Source: Clostridia bacterium (GTDB lineage: Bacteria; UBA6262; WVXT01). From it: a stretch of DNA of 32,562 nucleotides. The stretch is from assembly GCA_009619095.1 (NCBI GenBank), contig WJOT01000115.1:1-32562 (forward strand), read 5' to 3'. Made by a program: the position numbers and the translations under genes. The notes under the pieces are model-generated. The model had not been told where the DNA came from. It did no database searches and was given only the letters and a program-made list of their open reading frames with translations. This document shows, piece by piece, positions 23,315 to 32,562 of this stretch (position 1 is the stretch's first letter; every line of letters starts with the position of its first letter).

Positions 23315-25219
23315 TCAGTCTATCTCTACCGCATCAAAATTGCAGACTTCAAAACATACCCCGCACTTGATGCACTTACTTTTGTCTATCGAATGCGGTT
23401 TCTTTTTCTCTCCGGAAATTGCAGTTTGAGGACACTCCTTAAGGCAGAGCCCACAACCTGTGCACTTTTCCTTATCTATCGAGTAGTGAATTAAATCGGG
23501 ACAGATATGAGCCGGACATTTCTTATCTTTTATGTGAGCCTCGTATTCGTTACGAAAATAGCGCAGAGTAGTCAACACTGGATTGGGTGCAGTTCCTCCC
23601 AGTGCACAAAGCGAAGCGTCCTTAACTACTCTGGCCAGGGTCTCCAGCAATTCTAAGTCAGTTTCCTTAGCTTTACCCTTGCTTATGTCATCGAGAATCT
23701 CCAGCATCCTCTTTATGCCCTCCCTGCAAGGCGTGCATTTTCCGCAAGATTCATCTTTTGTGAAGTTAAGAAAGTACTTGGCCACATTTACCATACAGGT
23801 GTCTTCATCCATAACCACCATTCCCCCCGAGCCCATCATCGACCCCGCCTGAGTTAACTTTTCATAATCGACTTCCAGGTCGGCCAATTCTGAGGGAATG
23901 CAACCTCCGGAAGGACCGCCTGTCTGCACTGCCTTGAACTTCTTACCTTCAGGAATTCCTTCTCCAATATCATAAATCATCTCTCTCAACTTAATTCCCA
24001 TAGGAACTTCCACTAATCCAGTGTTATTGATCTTCCCTACTAAGGAGAAAACCATTGTGCCTTTGCTTTTCGCAGTCCCCATCTTAGAATACCAATCTGC
24101 TCCCCTGGCTATGATGACAGGGACATTTGCCCACGTCTTGACATTATTAATATTTGTCGGCTTATCCCAAAGTCCTCTCTCTGCAGGGAAAGGTGGCCTT
24201 GGTCTGGGCTCACCTATCTTCCCCTCAATGGAAGCCAAAAGTGCCGTCTCTTCTCCGCAAACGAAAGCGCCCGCACCCTGACTTATCCTTATCCTGAAAT
24301 TGAATCCAGAATTAAATATGTTTTCTCCCAGAAGACCATATTCTTCGGCCTGTCTAATTGCCCGCTCGACGCTCTGAGCAGCTAATGGATACTCATTCCT
24401 TACATAAATATATCCCTCATGGGAGCCAATCGCATATGCTCCGATAACCATTCCCTCCAAAACACTGTGGGGATCTCCCTCAAGTATGCTCCTGTCCATA
24501 TACGCTCCAGGGTCGCCTTCATCTGCATTACAAATTATATATTTGGGTTCTCCCCGAGCATCTCGACAGAATTTCCACTTAAGACCCGTAGGAAATCCTG
24601 CTCCCCCTCTTCCCCTCAAACCGGAGTTCTTTATTTCTTCGATTACCTCTTCCTCCTTAAGCCTGGAGAGAACTCTGGCTAGAGAGAAGTAACCCCCTCG
24701 AGCTATATATTCTTCTATATTCTCAGGGTTCATAAAACCACAATTTCTCAGAGCAATCTTCTTTTGTTTCCTATAGAACGGAATCTCTCGATATAATGGA
24801 ATATCCTTCCCGTCTTTTTCCTTGATGGAATATTTCTTTTTCGTATTCTCTATTATGAACTCTTCTTCTTCCATCCTGCAGAGGGCCCATTCTTTTCTCG
24901 TCTTCCCTTGAGCAAGCCCAGTCACCAAATCCCTCGCCTTTTCAGGATCCATTTGGCAATAGATTATCCGGGACTTCCCAGGCTGCCAGACATCGACAAG
25001 GGGCTCCCTCTGGCAAAACCCAAGACATCCCGTCTTGCCCACTAGAGCATCGATTCCCTGCTTTTCTATTTCATCGGCTATTGAATCAAATACTGCCCGC
25101 GCACCTGTGGCTATTCCGCAAGTCCCCAACCCCACATTTATTTTTGTCCTCTTTGGGTAAAGAGATTCTAACCCCTTTATTTTTAATTCTTCGAGATCTT
25201 TCAGGTTTTTTATTTTCAT
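23315..25219 (-). CDS. NuoF/HydB/HndC-like NADH-binding flavoprotein with N-terminal 2Fe-2S and C-terminal ferredoxin domain
   Basis: GLRGRGGAGFPTGLKW (NADH/FMN), CNADEGDPGAYMDR, ESCGKCTPCREG, and C-terminal CTGCGLCLKECP / CIKCGVCFEVC. Confidence 0.93.
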   Translation of the reverse strand: MKIKNLKDLEELKIKGLESLYPKRTKINVGLGTCGIATGARAVFDSIADEIEKQGIDALVGKTGCLGFCQREPLVDVWQPGKSRIIYCQMDPEKARDLVTGLAQGKTRKEWALCRMEEEEFIIENTKKKYSIKEKDGKDIPLYREIPFYRKQKKIALRNCGFMNPENIEEYIARGGYFSLARVLSRLKEEEVIEEIKNSGLRGRGGAGFPTGLKWKFCRDARGEPKYIICNADEGDPGAYMDRSILEGDPHSVLEGMVIGAYAIGSHEGYIYVRNEYPLAAQSVERAIRQAEEYGLLGENIFNSGFNFRIRISQGAGAFVCGEETALLASIEGKIGEPRPRPPFPAERGLWDKPTNINNVKTWANVPVIIARGADWYSKMGTAKSKGTMVFSLVGKINNTGLVEVPMGIKLREMIYDIGEGIPEGKKFKAVQTGGPSGGCIPSELADLEVDYEKLTQAGSMMGSGGMVVMDEDTCMVNVAKYFLNFTKDESCGKCTPCREGIKRMLEILDDISKGKAKETDLELLETLARVVKDASLCALGGTAPNPVLTTLRYFRNEYEAHIKDKKCPAHICPDLIHYSIDKEKCTGCGLCLKECPQTAISGEKKKPHSIDKSKCIKCGVCFEVCNFDAVEID

Positions 25220-25710
25220 TTATGCTTTTTTAATATTTCTGGAACTTTTTCCTGTTTCAATCGGCCATAGGCATCTTCGTCAATTCTAATCACGGGAGCC
25301 AGGCTGCAACATCCGATACAATGAACGGTATCTAAAGAATACCTCAACTCCTTGGTTGTCTCGCCGGCCTTTATCCCCAATTCTCTTTCCAGCTTTTCCA
25401 GAATCCTATTTCCCCCCTTTACAAAGCAGGCCGTTCCCAGGCAGACATTTATCAAGTGGCGTCCTCTGGGCTTCAGGCTAAAGGCAGTATAGAAGGTAGC
25501 GATACTATAAACCTGAATTAAAGGAACATCCAGTTTCTTGGCTACCAGCTTCAAGGCATCTTCAGATAAATAACCATATTCACGATTTATTTCCTGCAAC
25601 ACAGAAATTATTCCACCTTTCTCCGCCTTGTATTTGTTTATCACTTTCTCTAAGTCTACTTTTCTTTTCATCTTGTCATTCATTATTTTATCCTTTGATT
25701 GTTTTACCAT
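25216..25710 (-). CDS. NuoE/HydC-like thioredoxin-fold [2Fe-2S] subunit
   Basis: YKAEKGGIISVLQEINREYGYL, CLGTACFVKGG, CIGCCSLAPVI motifs; ATGA overlap with the nuoF-like gene. Confidence 0.92.
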   Translation of the reverse strand: MVKQSKDKIMNDKMKRKVDLEKVINKYKAEKGGIISVLQEINREYGYLSEDALKLVAKKLDVPLIQVYSIATFYTAFSLKPRGRHLINVCLGTACFVKGGNRILEKLERELGIKAGETTKELRYSLDTVHCIGCCSLAPVIRIDEDAYGRLKQEKVPEILKKHK

Positions 25711-26209
25711 CCTTTTTGAAGCCGACCAGAAACTCTGCTTTCTTTAATTTAGCTACTTCTTCCGGAGAAAGAAGTTTCAACGCTTTTGTCGGGCATGCCT
25801 CTACGCAGGCTGGTTCCTCACCTTTTTCCAGCCTCTCCAGGCAAAGGTCACACTTGATAATTACCTTTCCTTCCCGATTAAGATTCAAAACTCCAAAAGG
25901 GCAAACCAGAAGACACCACTTGCAGCCGATACACAAATCTTCTTTAATAATGACTGGCTCCCCAGGCGCTAACTTCTCCAGCGCCTTTGTGGGACAAATT
26001 TTGATGCAGGGGGCATCCTCACAGTGGCGGCATTGTAAAGGAACGGCTAAGTCCTCGTAAGCTTCCACCTTCACCCGAGCCTGTGGGAGGGGTTCCTCTT
26101 CAATTGCTTTGAAAAGGTCTTTGGACTGGGAATGTTCTATAGCACACTGCAGTTCGCAAGTCTTACAGGCCAAACACTTATCCAGATCAACATAAAGAAT
26201 TGTTTTCAT
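25688..26209 (-). CDS. CooF-like polyferredoxin
   Basis: CLACKTCELQC, CRHCEDAPCIKICP, CIGCKWCLLVCPFG, CDLC...CVEACP. Immediately downstream of cooS with ATGA overlap. Confidence 0.9.
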   Translation of the reverse strand: MKTILYVDLDKCLACKTCELQCAIEHSQSKDLFKAIEEEPLPQARVKVEAYEDLAVPLQCRHCEDAPCIKICPTKALEKLAPGEPVIIKEDLCIGCKWCLLVCPFGVLNLNREGKVIIKCDLCLERLEKGEEPACVEACPTKALKLLSPEEVAKLKKAEFLVGFKKDGKTIKG

Positions 26210-28131
26210 ACCAGTACTTTCTCCTTGGCTTCGTACATTACGGGATTTAGCTTCAAAGCTTCCCTTTTCTTATTTATATGTTCAATCATCAGGTGGGCAG
26301 CCTTGATGGGGTCAGATTCGAAAGCAAAATTTGCTCCCACAGTCCCTTCCAATTTCTTGGTAAGTAACTCGGTTACTTCTTTACTTCCCAAAATTGGAAA
26401 GGGACTCCCCAGCACAGTAAAAACTCCCGAAGCCACAACATAGAATGCGATAGAAACTGCTTTCTCGCTCATCCATTCTGGAGCCGCGCCGGCAACAGGC
26501 AAATCGGATATATCTTCACCCAATCCACCTTCGGCAAGAACGTTGCAGAGAGTAATTAGAATTCGGCTGTTATCTACGCATGAGCCAAGGTGGAGGACTG
26601 GAGGAAGTCCCACTGTCTCGCATATTTCCCGAAGACCCTTTCCCGCATATTGAAACGCAGCTTCTGGCTTCAAAAGTCCTGCCTTGGCATCGGCAATAGC
26701 TGAACAACCAGTGACCACTACCAGGACATCATTTTTAATTAACTCCTTAGTCATCTCCACATGACCCCAATCATGCTTTATCTTGGGATTGTTGCAGCCA
26801 ACAATACCTGCTGCCCCTCTCAATCTTCCACTGATTATACCATCGTTCAACGGACGATAAGTAGCTCGATATTTCCCTCCCAGAAACTTAAACACACTCT
26901 CTGCAGTAAATCCCGCCACCAAATCCATTTTCTCTTTGGGTATATTAACTTTCTCTTTCACTCTATTCTTGAAATTCTCCACCGCCATTCTTACAATCTT
27001 TTTAGCAATAGGCAGAGCTTCCTCTTCTTTGAACTCTACATGTTCTGTTCCGGGAAATTTTGCCTTGGGAGAAGTGGAGACAAGCTTTGTATGGAAACAT
27101 TTAGCTACTGAGGAAAGAGCAGGCATTATACATTGCACATCCACCAGCATTAAATCGATTGCTCCCGTAGCTATGGCCAGCTCTTGCTGGAGAAAGTTTC
27201 CTGCAATAGGAATGCCATGACGCATCAAAATCTCATTGGCAGTGCAGCAGATTCCAGCTAAGTTAATACCTTTTGCTCCGTTCTTTTTGGCAAGTTCGAT
27301 TAACTCCCGGTCCTGACTAGCAGCGACAATAACGTCAGAAAGCGTAGGCTCGTGACCATGCACTACTAAGTTGACTTCATCCTGTTTAAGTACACCCAAG
27401 TTCACCTTAGCCCGGATAGGTTTGGGGGTCCCAAAAAGGACATCGGAAAGTTCGGTAGCAATCATAGAACCACCCCATCCATCTCCTAAAGCAGTTCTCA
27501 TACCGTGAGTTATGAGATTTTCACAATCATTATCCACTCCTATGTGTGTACGATGCATCACCTCCACAATCTCCCTGTCAATTCCTCTGGGCATAATCCC
27601 TAGTTTCCGCCATAAGGCCTGTCTCTTCTCTGGAGCCCGGCGAGAAAATTGGAGCTCTCCGTGTTGTTGACCAAACTCAGAAAATACTTTTTCCGCCACC
27701 TCCACTGCAATTTTTTTCTTATCTTTTCCATTAGTCTTTATTCCCAACTCATTGGCAAGGGAAAGTAACTTTTCTTCATCCTTAACCTCATAGCCCTTCG
27801 TCTTTCCCTGAGCAGTCATGAGCAACGTATGGGCAATGTCCCGTCCGTGGTCAGAGTGGGCAGCAGCCCCGGCAGCAATCATACGGATTAAATTTCGAGC
27901 GGCAATAATCTCTGCCGTAGCCCCACAAACTCCTTTTTGGGGACCCTCCTCAAAGGGATCAATCCGGCATGGCCCTAAAATACAGTTCCTGCAGCAAAGA
28001 CCAAGTTCACCAAACCCACACTGGGGAAGCATCGCTTCATATCTATCCCATGCAGTATCGATTCCCTCTTTTTCGGCAATCTTCAATAGTTCCTGGCTTG
28101 CCTTATCTATGGACTTCTCTTTCTCTCTCAT
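26206..28131 (-). CDS. cooS: Anaerobic Ni-Fe-S carbon monoxide dehydrogenase
   Basis: CGFGELGLCCRNCILGPCRIDPF (B/D cluster), AGICCTANE, VTGCSAIADAKAGL, HLGSCVDNSRI motifs. Confidence 0.96.
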   Translation of the reverse strand: MREKEKSIDKASQELLKIAEKEGIDTAWDRYEAMLPQCGFGELGLCCRNCILGPCRIDPFEEGPQKGVCGATAEIIAARNLIRMIAAGAAAHSDHGRDIAHTLLMTAQGKTKGYEVKDEEKLLSLANELGIKTNGKDKKKIAVEVAEKVFSEFGQQHGELQFSRRAPEKRQALWRKLGIMPRGIDREIVEVMHRTHIGVDNDCENLITHGMRTALGDGWGGSMIATELSDVLFGTPKPIRAKVNLGVLKQDEVNLVVHGHEPTLSDVIVAASQDRELIELAKKNGAKGINLAGICCTANEILMRHGIPIAGNFLQQELAIATGAIDLMLVDVQCIMPALSSVAKCFHTKLVSTSPKAKFPGTEHVEFKEEEALPIAKKIVRMAVENFKNRVKEKVNIPKEKMDLVAGFTAESVFKFLGGKYRATYRPLNDGIISGRLRGAAGIVGCNNPKIKHDWGHVEMTKELIKNDVLVVVTGCSAIADAKAGLLKPEAAFQYAGKGLREICETVGLPPVLHLGSCVDNSRILITLCNVLAEGGLGEDISDLPVAGAAPEWMSEKAVSIAFYVVASGVFTVLGSPFPILGSKEVTELLTKKLEGTVGANFAFESDPIKAAHLMIEHINKKREALKLNPVMYEAKEKVLV

Positions 28132-28870
28132 CTTGCCTCCTGATTAAACCTTCCTTAATTTCTTTTATCTCTGCAATTATAGAATTTGTAACTTTATCAA
28201 TTAACTTATTATTATACCAAATGAAACCCAAAATTTCAAAATCAGAACTATTCTTTCTAATGAAATCTATATCTTCATCACTATGAACTTTATTACCAAC
28301 AAGAAAAACTCTTTCTATTTTCAAATCTTTTGCCAGAGACTTAATTCTAAACGCCGTCTCCAGAGACCTCATACTCGGCTCCACAACCACAATGAGACCA
28401 TCCACTCCTTCTGCTGTGCCTCTTCCTAAATGTTCTATGCCTGCTTCCATATCGAGAATTACAATATCTTCCCGACTAAAAAATAGATAGGAAAGTATTG
28501 CTTTAAGAAAAGCGTTTTCAGGACAGAAACATCCACTTCCACCCTTCTTTACCCTTCCCATAAGCAGAAGTTTTATGCCTTGATGCTCTTTGGAAAACTT
28601 ATCAGGAATATCATCTACTTTGGGATTGAGTTTGAAGTAGCCTCCCACTGTGCCGGGTTCAACCCCTGTCCTCTCTGCAATCAGTTCCTTCATCTCCACA
28701 AGGGGGACTATCTTCTCCGGTTCAGGAAAGCCGAGAGTGGCTGCCAGGTTACTGTCGGGGTCGGCATCAATAGCAATAACTTTCTTCCCCTCCTGAGAAA
28801 AACTAAGGGCCAATCCTGCAGCCAGAGTAGTCTTTCCCACTCCCCCTTTACCGGTTATTGCCAATTTCAT
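28103..28870 (-). CDS. cooC: CODH nickel-insertion ATPase CooC
   Basis: MKLAITGKGGVGKTTLAAGLA, IDADPDSNLAATLG, GGSGCFCPENAFLKA, DMEAGIEHLGRGT. Confidence 0.93.
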   Translation of the reverse strand: MKLAITGKGGVGKTTLAAGLALSFSQEGKKVIAIDADPDSNLAATLGFPEPEKIVPLVEMKELIAERTGVEPGTVGGYFKLNPKVDDIPDKFSKEHQGIKLLLMGRVKKGGSGCFCPENAFLKAILSYLFFSREDIVILDMEAGIEHLGRGTAEGVDGLIVVVEPSMRSLETAFRIKSLAKDLKIERVFLVGNKVHSDEDIDFIRKNSSDFEILGFIWYNNKLIDKVTNSIIAEIKEIKEGLIRRQDEREREVHR

Positions 28871-29736
28871 TCTTTTCTCCCAATTTCGCTTTTCACCAGG
28901 GTTTTATATGCCTTATGGATTCTCTGAGTGAGGGTGCCTGGTTTTCCCTTGCCGATTCGACGACAATCTATTTCTACCAGGGGCATAATTTCAATTAAAG
29001 AATTAGTAAGGAAAGCCTCCTCTGCTCCTATCAGCTCATCTAAGGAAATCCTTCTTTTATATACCTTAAGTCCCAGGCTGGTAGCCAACTCCAGAACGAC
29101 TCTTCGCGTTATCCCGGGCAATAACCCTGACTCTTCTGGTGGTGTAATTACAATTCCTCTTTTCACCAAAAAGATATTGCTCGTCGAAGCTTCAGTAACA
29201 TCACCTATAGTATTGAGCAAAATTCCCTCATCAACTCCCTTGGCTTTTGCCTCTTTTCTGGCCAATATATTATTTAGAAAGTTGAGCGACTTCAATCTGG
29301 ATACAGGGGATGCCTGATTCTGTCTGGGCCCAACTACTGTAGCTCTCCATCCTCTTCTATACTCTACAGGAGAAAGTGGCTTGAACTTTCTGGCCACTAT
29401 TACTAAAGTGGCTGATGATTTAGATTTAGAAATTAAGCCAGTCTCGGAAACTCCTCTGGAAAGAGTAAGTCTTATATAGGCTTCGGAAAGATTATTTGTT
29501 TTTAGTATTCTCTTGATTATATTTTTTAGCTCTTTTCGAGTATAGGAGAAAGAGATCTCTATTTCTTTTGCCGAGCGGAATAGCCTATCCAGATGGTCTT
29601 CCAGGCGAAAAACTTCACCCCAATAGGCTCGCATTGTCTCAAATAGACCATCTCCATAGAGAAATCCTCTATCGAAGACGGAAATTTTTGCCTGGGCAAG
29701 ATTCACAAAAGAACCATTGAGAAAGATTTTCTCCAT
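28867..29736 (-). CDS. pabC: Aminotransferase class IV, probable 4-amino-4-deoxychorismate lyase (or D-/branched-chain aminotransferase)
   Basis: FDRGFLYGDGLFETMRAYWGEVF, YIRLTLSRG, SLNFLNNILARKEAKAKGVDEGILLN, GLLPGITRRVVLELA; follows pabB. Track start 29814 extends into a hairpin repeat; MEKIFLNGSF start preferred. Confidence 0.82.
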   Translation of the reverse strand: MEKIFLNGSFVNLAQAKISVFDRGFLYGDGLFETMRAYWGEVFRLEDHLDRLFRSAKEIEISFSYTRKELKNIIKRILKTNNLSEAYIRLTLSRGVSETGLISKSKSSATLVIVARKFKPLSPVEYRRGWRATVVGPRQNQASPVSRLKSLNFLNNILARKEAKAKGVDEGILLNTIGDVTEASTSNIFLVKRGIVITPPEESGLLPGITRRVVLELATSLGLKVYKRRISLDELIGAEEAFLTNSLIEIMPLVEIDCRRIGKGKPGTLTQRIHKAYKTLVKSEIGRKE

Positions 29737-29766
29737 ATTCAGAACTTTCCCGACCCTCCAAAATTC

Positions 29767-29842
29767 TGGAGTGTGAAACGAAAGTTTCACCCTGATCAAG
29801 CTTTCGCTTGACACTCCAACCTCCCTTTTGGGAGGACTCCAA
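29767..29842. repeat. Cluster of TGGAGT-headed hairpin repeats (one plus, two minus)
   Basis: Plus TGGAGTGTGAAAC-GAAA-GTTTCAC (29767-29790); minus TTGGAGTGTCAAGC-GAAA-GCTTGA; minus TTGGAGT-CCTCCC-AAAA-GGGAGG (29842-29820). Confidence 0.82.
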
Positions 29843-29852
29843 AAGGCTCAGT

Positions 29853-31304
29853 TTACAAACTGCTGGGATGGGTAAGCGCCTCTTTCCCTTTCCCCATAGT
29901 CAGAGTTTCTATTAAAGCTCTGGCTTTATGTAGCGTCTCCTCATATTCTGACGCGGGATCAGAGTCGGCTACAATTCCGCCACCAGCGTGGAAGTATATC
30001 TTTCCAGCAGTAATTACCATGGTTCTAATTACAATGTTGAGGTCGGTTTCGCCATTAAATCCTATGTATCCGATAGAGCCAGTGTAAACCCCCCTCTGAT
30101 TTGGCTCCAGCTCATCGATTATTTCCATAGCCCTTATCTTGGGCGCACCTGTTATCGACCCCCCTGGAAAACAGGCTCTTAAACAGTCGATGTGGTCTTT
30201 GTCTTCCTTTAGCACTCCCTCCACCGTAGAAACAAGATGAAAGACTGTGGGATAGGTCTCCAGAGTGATGAGTTTGGGTACCTTTACAGAGCCGTATTCG
30301 CAAACTCTCCCCAAATCATTTCTTTCCAGGTCAACTATCATTATTAGTTCTGCTTTATCCTTTTCACTTTCCCAGAGTTCTCTGGCTAACTCTTTATCTT
30401 CGAGGTCGTCTCTACCCCGGGGCCGCGTGCCTTTAATAGGACGAGTCTGAACCTTTCTTCCCGATATGCGTAAGAACCTTTCGGGAGAGGCACTTACTAT
30501 AGTTAGTTCAGGAAAATTTAACAAACTGGCAAACGGTGCCGGATTAATTCGACGAAGCTTCTCATATATAATGAACGGCGAAGCCATCTGAGAACATACA
30601 AACCTCTGGGAAAGGTTTACCTGAAAGATGTCTCCTGCCCTGATATACTCTTTGACTCTCTCTATAGCGTCAAGATAAGCTGGCCGTGAAAAATTCGAGC
30701 TTATTTCCCCAATATTGTATTCTTCTCTGACTGAGAAATCTTCTGGGGAAGTTTTGTTCAATATCTCCATCGCTTCTTCCAGTCGCCACTTGGCTCTCTC
30801 TCTTCTTCTGGCCGGTTCTTTTTCCGGAAGACCCGACGAAGAGATGAACAGTCTACCCGTTAAGTGGTCGAAAGATAACACCAGGTCATAAAAACCTAAA
30901 TAGCAGTCGGGAAGTTGTAAATCGTCAAAGCTGTTTCTGGGCAATTTTTCCACGAAATGGCATAAGTCATAGCCAAAATAACCCACTGCTCCACCGGGAA
31001 AAGGAGAATGTCCAGAAGAAGCTAAGTTGTACTGAGAAATGAGCCGTTTGAGAACATCAAAAGGGTCTCCCGAGAATCTCTGAGTCTGTCCTTGTTCATA
31101 AATTTCAATCTGTTTTCCCTTGCTCTTGAACACAAGAAAGGGCTCACTACCGATGAACGAATACCTGCTGAAATCGCCTGCAGAACCTCCGCTTTCCAGG
31201 AAAAAGCTATAGCGACTATTCAAAAATTGCCGGAATAACTTATGCGGAGGAGATAGAGGGGAAATTTCCCCTATCCACTGTAAGGGTTCGACTAACTCCT
31301 TCAC
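29853..31304 (-). CDS. pabB: Aminodeoxychorismate synthase component I (PabB; anthranilate synthase I family)
   Basis: [72 protein letters not shown] chorismate-binding motifs. Confidence 0.9.
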   Translation of the reverse strand: MKELVEPLQWIGEISPLSPPHKLFRQFLNSRYSFFLESGGSAGDFSRYSFIGSEPFLVFKSKGKQIEIYEQGQTQRFSGDPFDVLKRLISQYNLASSGHSPFPGGAVGYFGYDLCHFVEKLPRNSFDDLQLPDCYLGFYDLVLSFDHLTGRLFISSSGLPEKEPARRRERAKWRLEEAMEILNKTSPEDFSVREEYNIGEISSNFSRPAYLDAIERVKEYIRAGDIFQVNLSQRFVCSQMASPFIIYEKLRRINPAPFASLLNFPELTIVSASPERFLRISGRKVQTRPIKGTRPRGRDDLEDKELARELWESEKDKAELIMIVDLERNDLGRVCEYGSVKVPKLITLETYPTVFHLVSTVEGVLKEDKDHIDCLRACFPGGSITGAPKIRAMEIIDELEPNQRGVYTGSIGYIGFNGETDLNIVIRTMVITAGKIYFHAGGGIVADSDPASEYEETLHKARALIETLTMGKGKEALTHPSSL

Positions 31305-31308
31305 TCAC

Positions 31309-32370
31309 TCACCCCCGGAAATAACTGGCTTTAATATTATCGGAAACTCCTCTGGTCAACTTCACTACTTTCTCAGCAACCTCTACCGGTAGAGTTCCTG
31401 TGCCGCAACTGGGAGTAATCAATAAATTCCCCAGAATCCTTTCTCTCTCTACACCTTTACTGTTTAAGAGTTTCAATCCATCTTCGAATCTTTTAATTAA
31501 ACTGTTTATCTCCTCTTCCATTACCTGGGAGGATGCGGGCACAATACCCCATGCTAAGTGTCGACCTTGACTCAAAAATTCTTTTAACTTTTCTGGGTAC
31601 AAACTAATGGTTTCCAAATAACTATATGCATCGAAACTTATAATGTCCACTTTTGTGTCCATAAGAATCGACCAGTCTGTGTTCCCACAACAGTGTATCC
31701 CGGCAATCGCTCCCTCTGATTTAATGGAGTCGATAACCTGATTCAGATAATTTACCACTTCATCTCTACTCAGTGAGACGAAAGCAGAACCAAAGGACGC
31801 AAGATAGGGCTCATCTATAAAAATAATAATTTGAGGGAAGACCTCTTTCATTCTTCTAACCTGCCAGCGAGCCTTCATCCCACAAGTCTTCACTACTGCA
31901 TCCACAAGCTGCTCGTGGTAAAGAATGGATTTTCTATTTTCGTCAGTAACAGTGAGTCCGAAACTAATAGGACCAATAAGTTGTCCCTTGAGCGCTAAAA
32001 TACCAGTTCCCTCCCCCTCCTTTGAGAGAGTCTTTCTAACAAGTTCCATAAAAGCGTGGAACCCTGCTGCGTAATCCTCGCTAATCTTAAAATAATCGAC
32101 TTTGTTCTCTATTATCTTTTCATAGAACTTCTCTAACTCCCCACTTATATCTCCTTTTGTCTGGAAGTAGACCTTTCCTTTCTCCTCATCTAAGACGAGA
32201 CAAGGCATCCCTTCACTCACCTGTACATACATATTCTCCCGTAAATTACGCTTGGGAAGTTGTGGCCAAGCCGGTATTTGAGGAAAACTCTCCAACACTA
32301 TCTCACAGGCTCTGTCAACGTCCTGGTGAGGTAAGCTGCCAATCGCTGTACACACTCCCTTAAATTCCAT
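31309..32370 (-). CDS. Core-MetE/UroD-superfamily protein, candidate corrinoid-dependent methionine synthase
   Basis: ~353 aa UroD/MetE-like barrel with Zn-site-like GIHCCGNTDW (HxC) and TPSCGTGTLP (C); lacks the MetE N-terminal domain. Confidence 0.7.
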   Translation of the reverse strand: MEFKGVCTAIGSLPHQDVDRACEIVLESFPQIPAWPQLPKRNLRENMYVQVSEGMPCLVLDEEKGKVYFQTKGDISGELEKFYEKIIENKVDYFKISEDYAAGFHAFMELVRKTLSKEGEGTGILALKGQLIGPISFGLTVTDENRKSILYHEQLVDAVVKTCGMKARWQVRRMKEVFPQIIIFIDEPYLASFGSAFVSLSRDEVVNYLNQVIDSIKSEGAIAGIHCCGNTDWSILMDTKVDIISFDAYSYLETISLYPEKLKEFLSQGRHLAWGIVPASSQVMEEEINSLIKRFEDGLKLLNSKGVERERILGNLLITPSCGTGTLPVEVAEKVVKLTRGVSDNIKASYFRG

Positions 32371-32410
32371 TCTACTAGCCCCCTAAATATTTTTCTCAAG
32401 GGGAAATGTC

Positions 32411-32562
32411 TTACTTTTTCTCCCATTTCAAGAGTTCTGTAACTTTTCCCAGGGTCCCGCCTTGTTTAATCTCTTTTCGTATCCTGTTCTCCCTCTCTAA
32501 TACGTCCATTGCCCGATTGGTAATTTCCACTGCTCTCTTTTGAGGAATGACTACCACTCCGT
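32411..32562 (-). CDS. RraA-like (HMG aldolase/RraA family) protein, C-terminal fragment
   Basis: Manual translation ...GVVVIPQKRAVEITNRAMDVLERENRIRKEIKQGGTLGKVTELLKWEKK*. Runs off the window. Confidence 0.6.
   Translation of the reverse strand, partial: GVVVIPQKRAVEITNRAMDVLERENRIRKEIKQGGTLGKVTELLKWEKK

Noticed and set aside
29737-29814. N-terminal extension of the class IV aminotransferase (MSSESLIRVKLSFHTPEFW...)
   Set aside because: Encoded by TGGAGT-family hairpin repeats; the family-typical start is MEKIFLNGSF at 29736.

Overview
The window is a minus-strand acetyl-CoA (Wood-Ljungdahl) pathway and H2/formate locus from an anaerobe. In transcription order (high to low coordinate) it encodes: an RraA-like C-terminus (partial), a core-MetE/UroD-type protein, pabB, pabC, cooC, CO dehydrogenase (cooS/acsA), a CooF-like ferredoxin, NuoE/NuoF and a NuoG-N-like NADH module, acetyl-CoA synthase acsB, an ACT-domain protein, acsC, a corrinoid-protein reductive activator, a second CooC/AcsF-type ATPase, acsD, acsE, a Cys-type formate dehydrogenase with an Fe-S partner, mobA, fdhD, rex, and a group-4-like [NiFe] hydrogenase operon that begins with sulfhydrogenase beta/gamma-like subunits. 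The strongest observation is that acsB carries an in-frame ~554-aa LAGLIDADG intein. It sits immediately before the A-cluster cysteine that bridges the [4Fe-4S] cluster to the proximal nickel, and that Cys serves as the +1 splicing nucleophile. Other points of interest are a perfect Rex-type operator with a good sigma70-type promoter next to rex, and several families of intergenic hairpin repeats. In these families a short head (GTAG or TTGGAGT) or a loop is conserved while the stems differ with compensatory changes, which is REP/BIME-like. No database search was possible, so novelty statements are inference.
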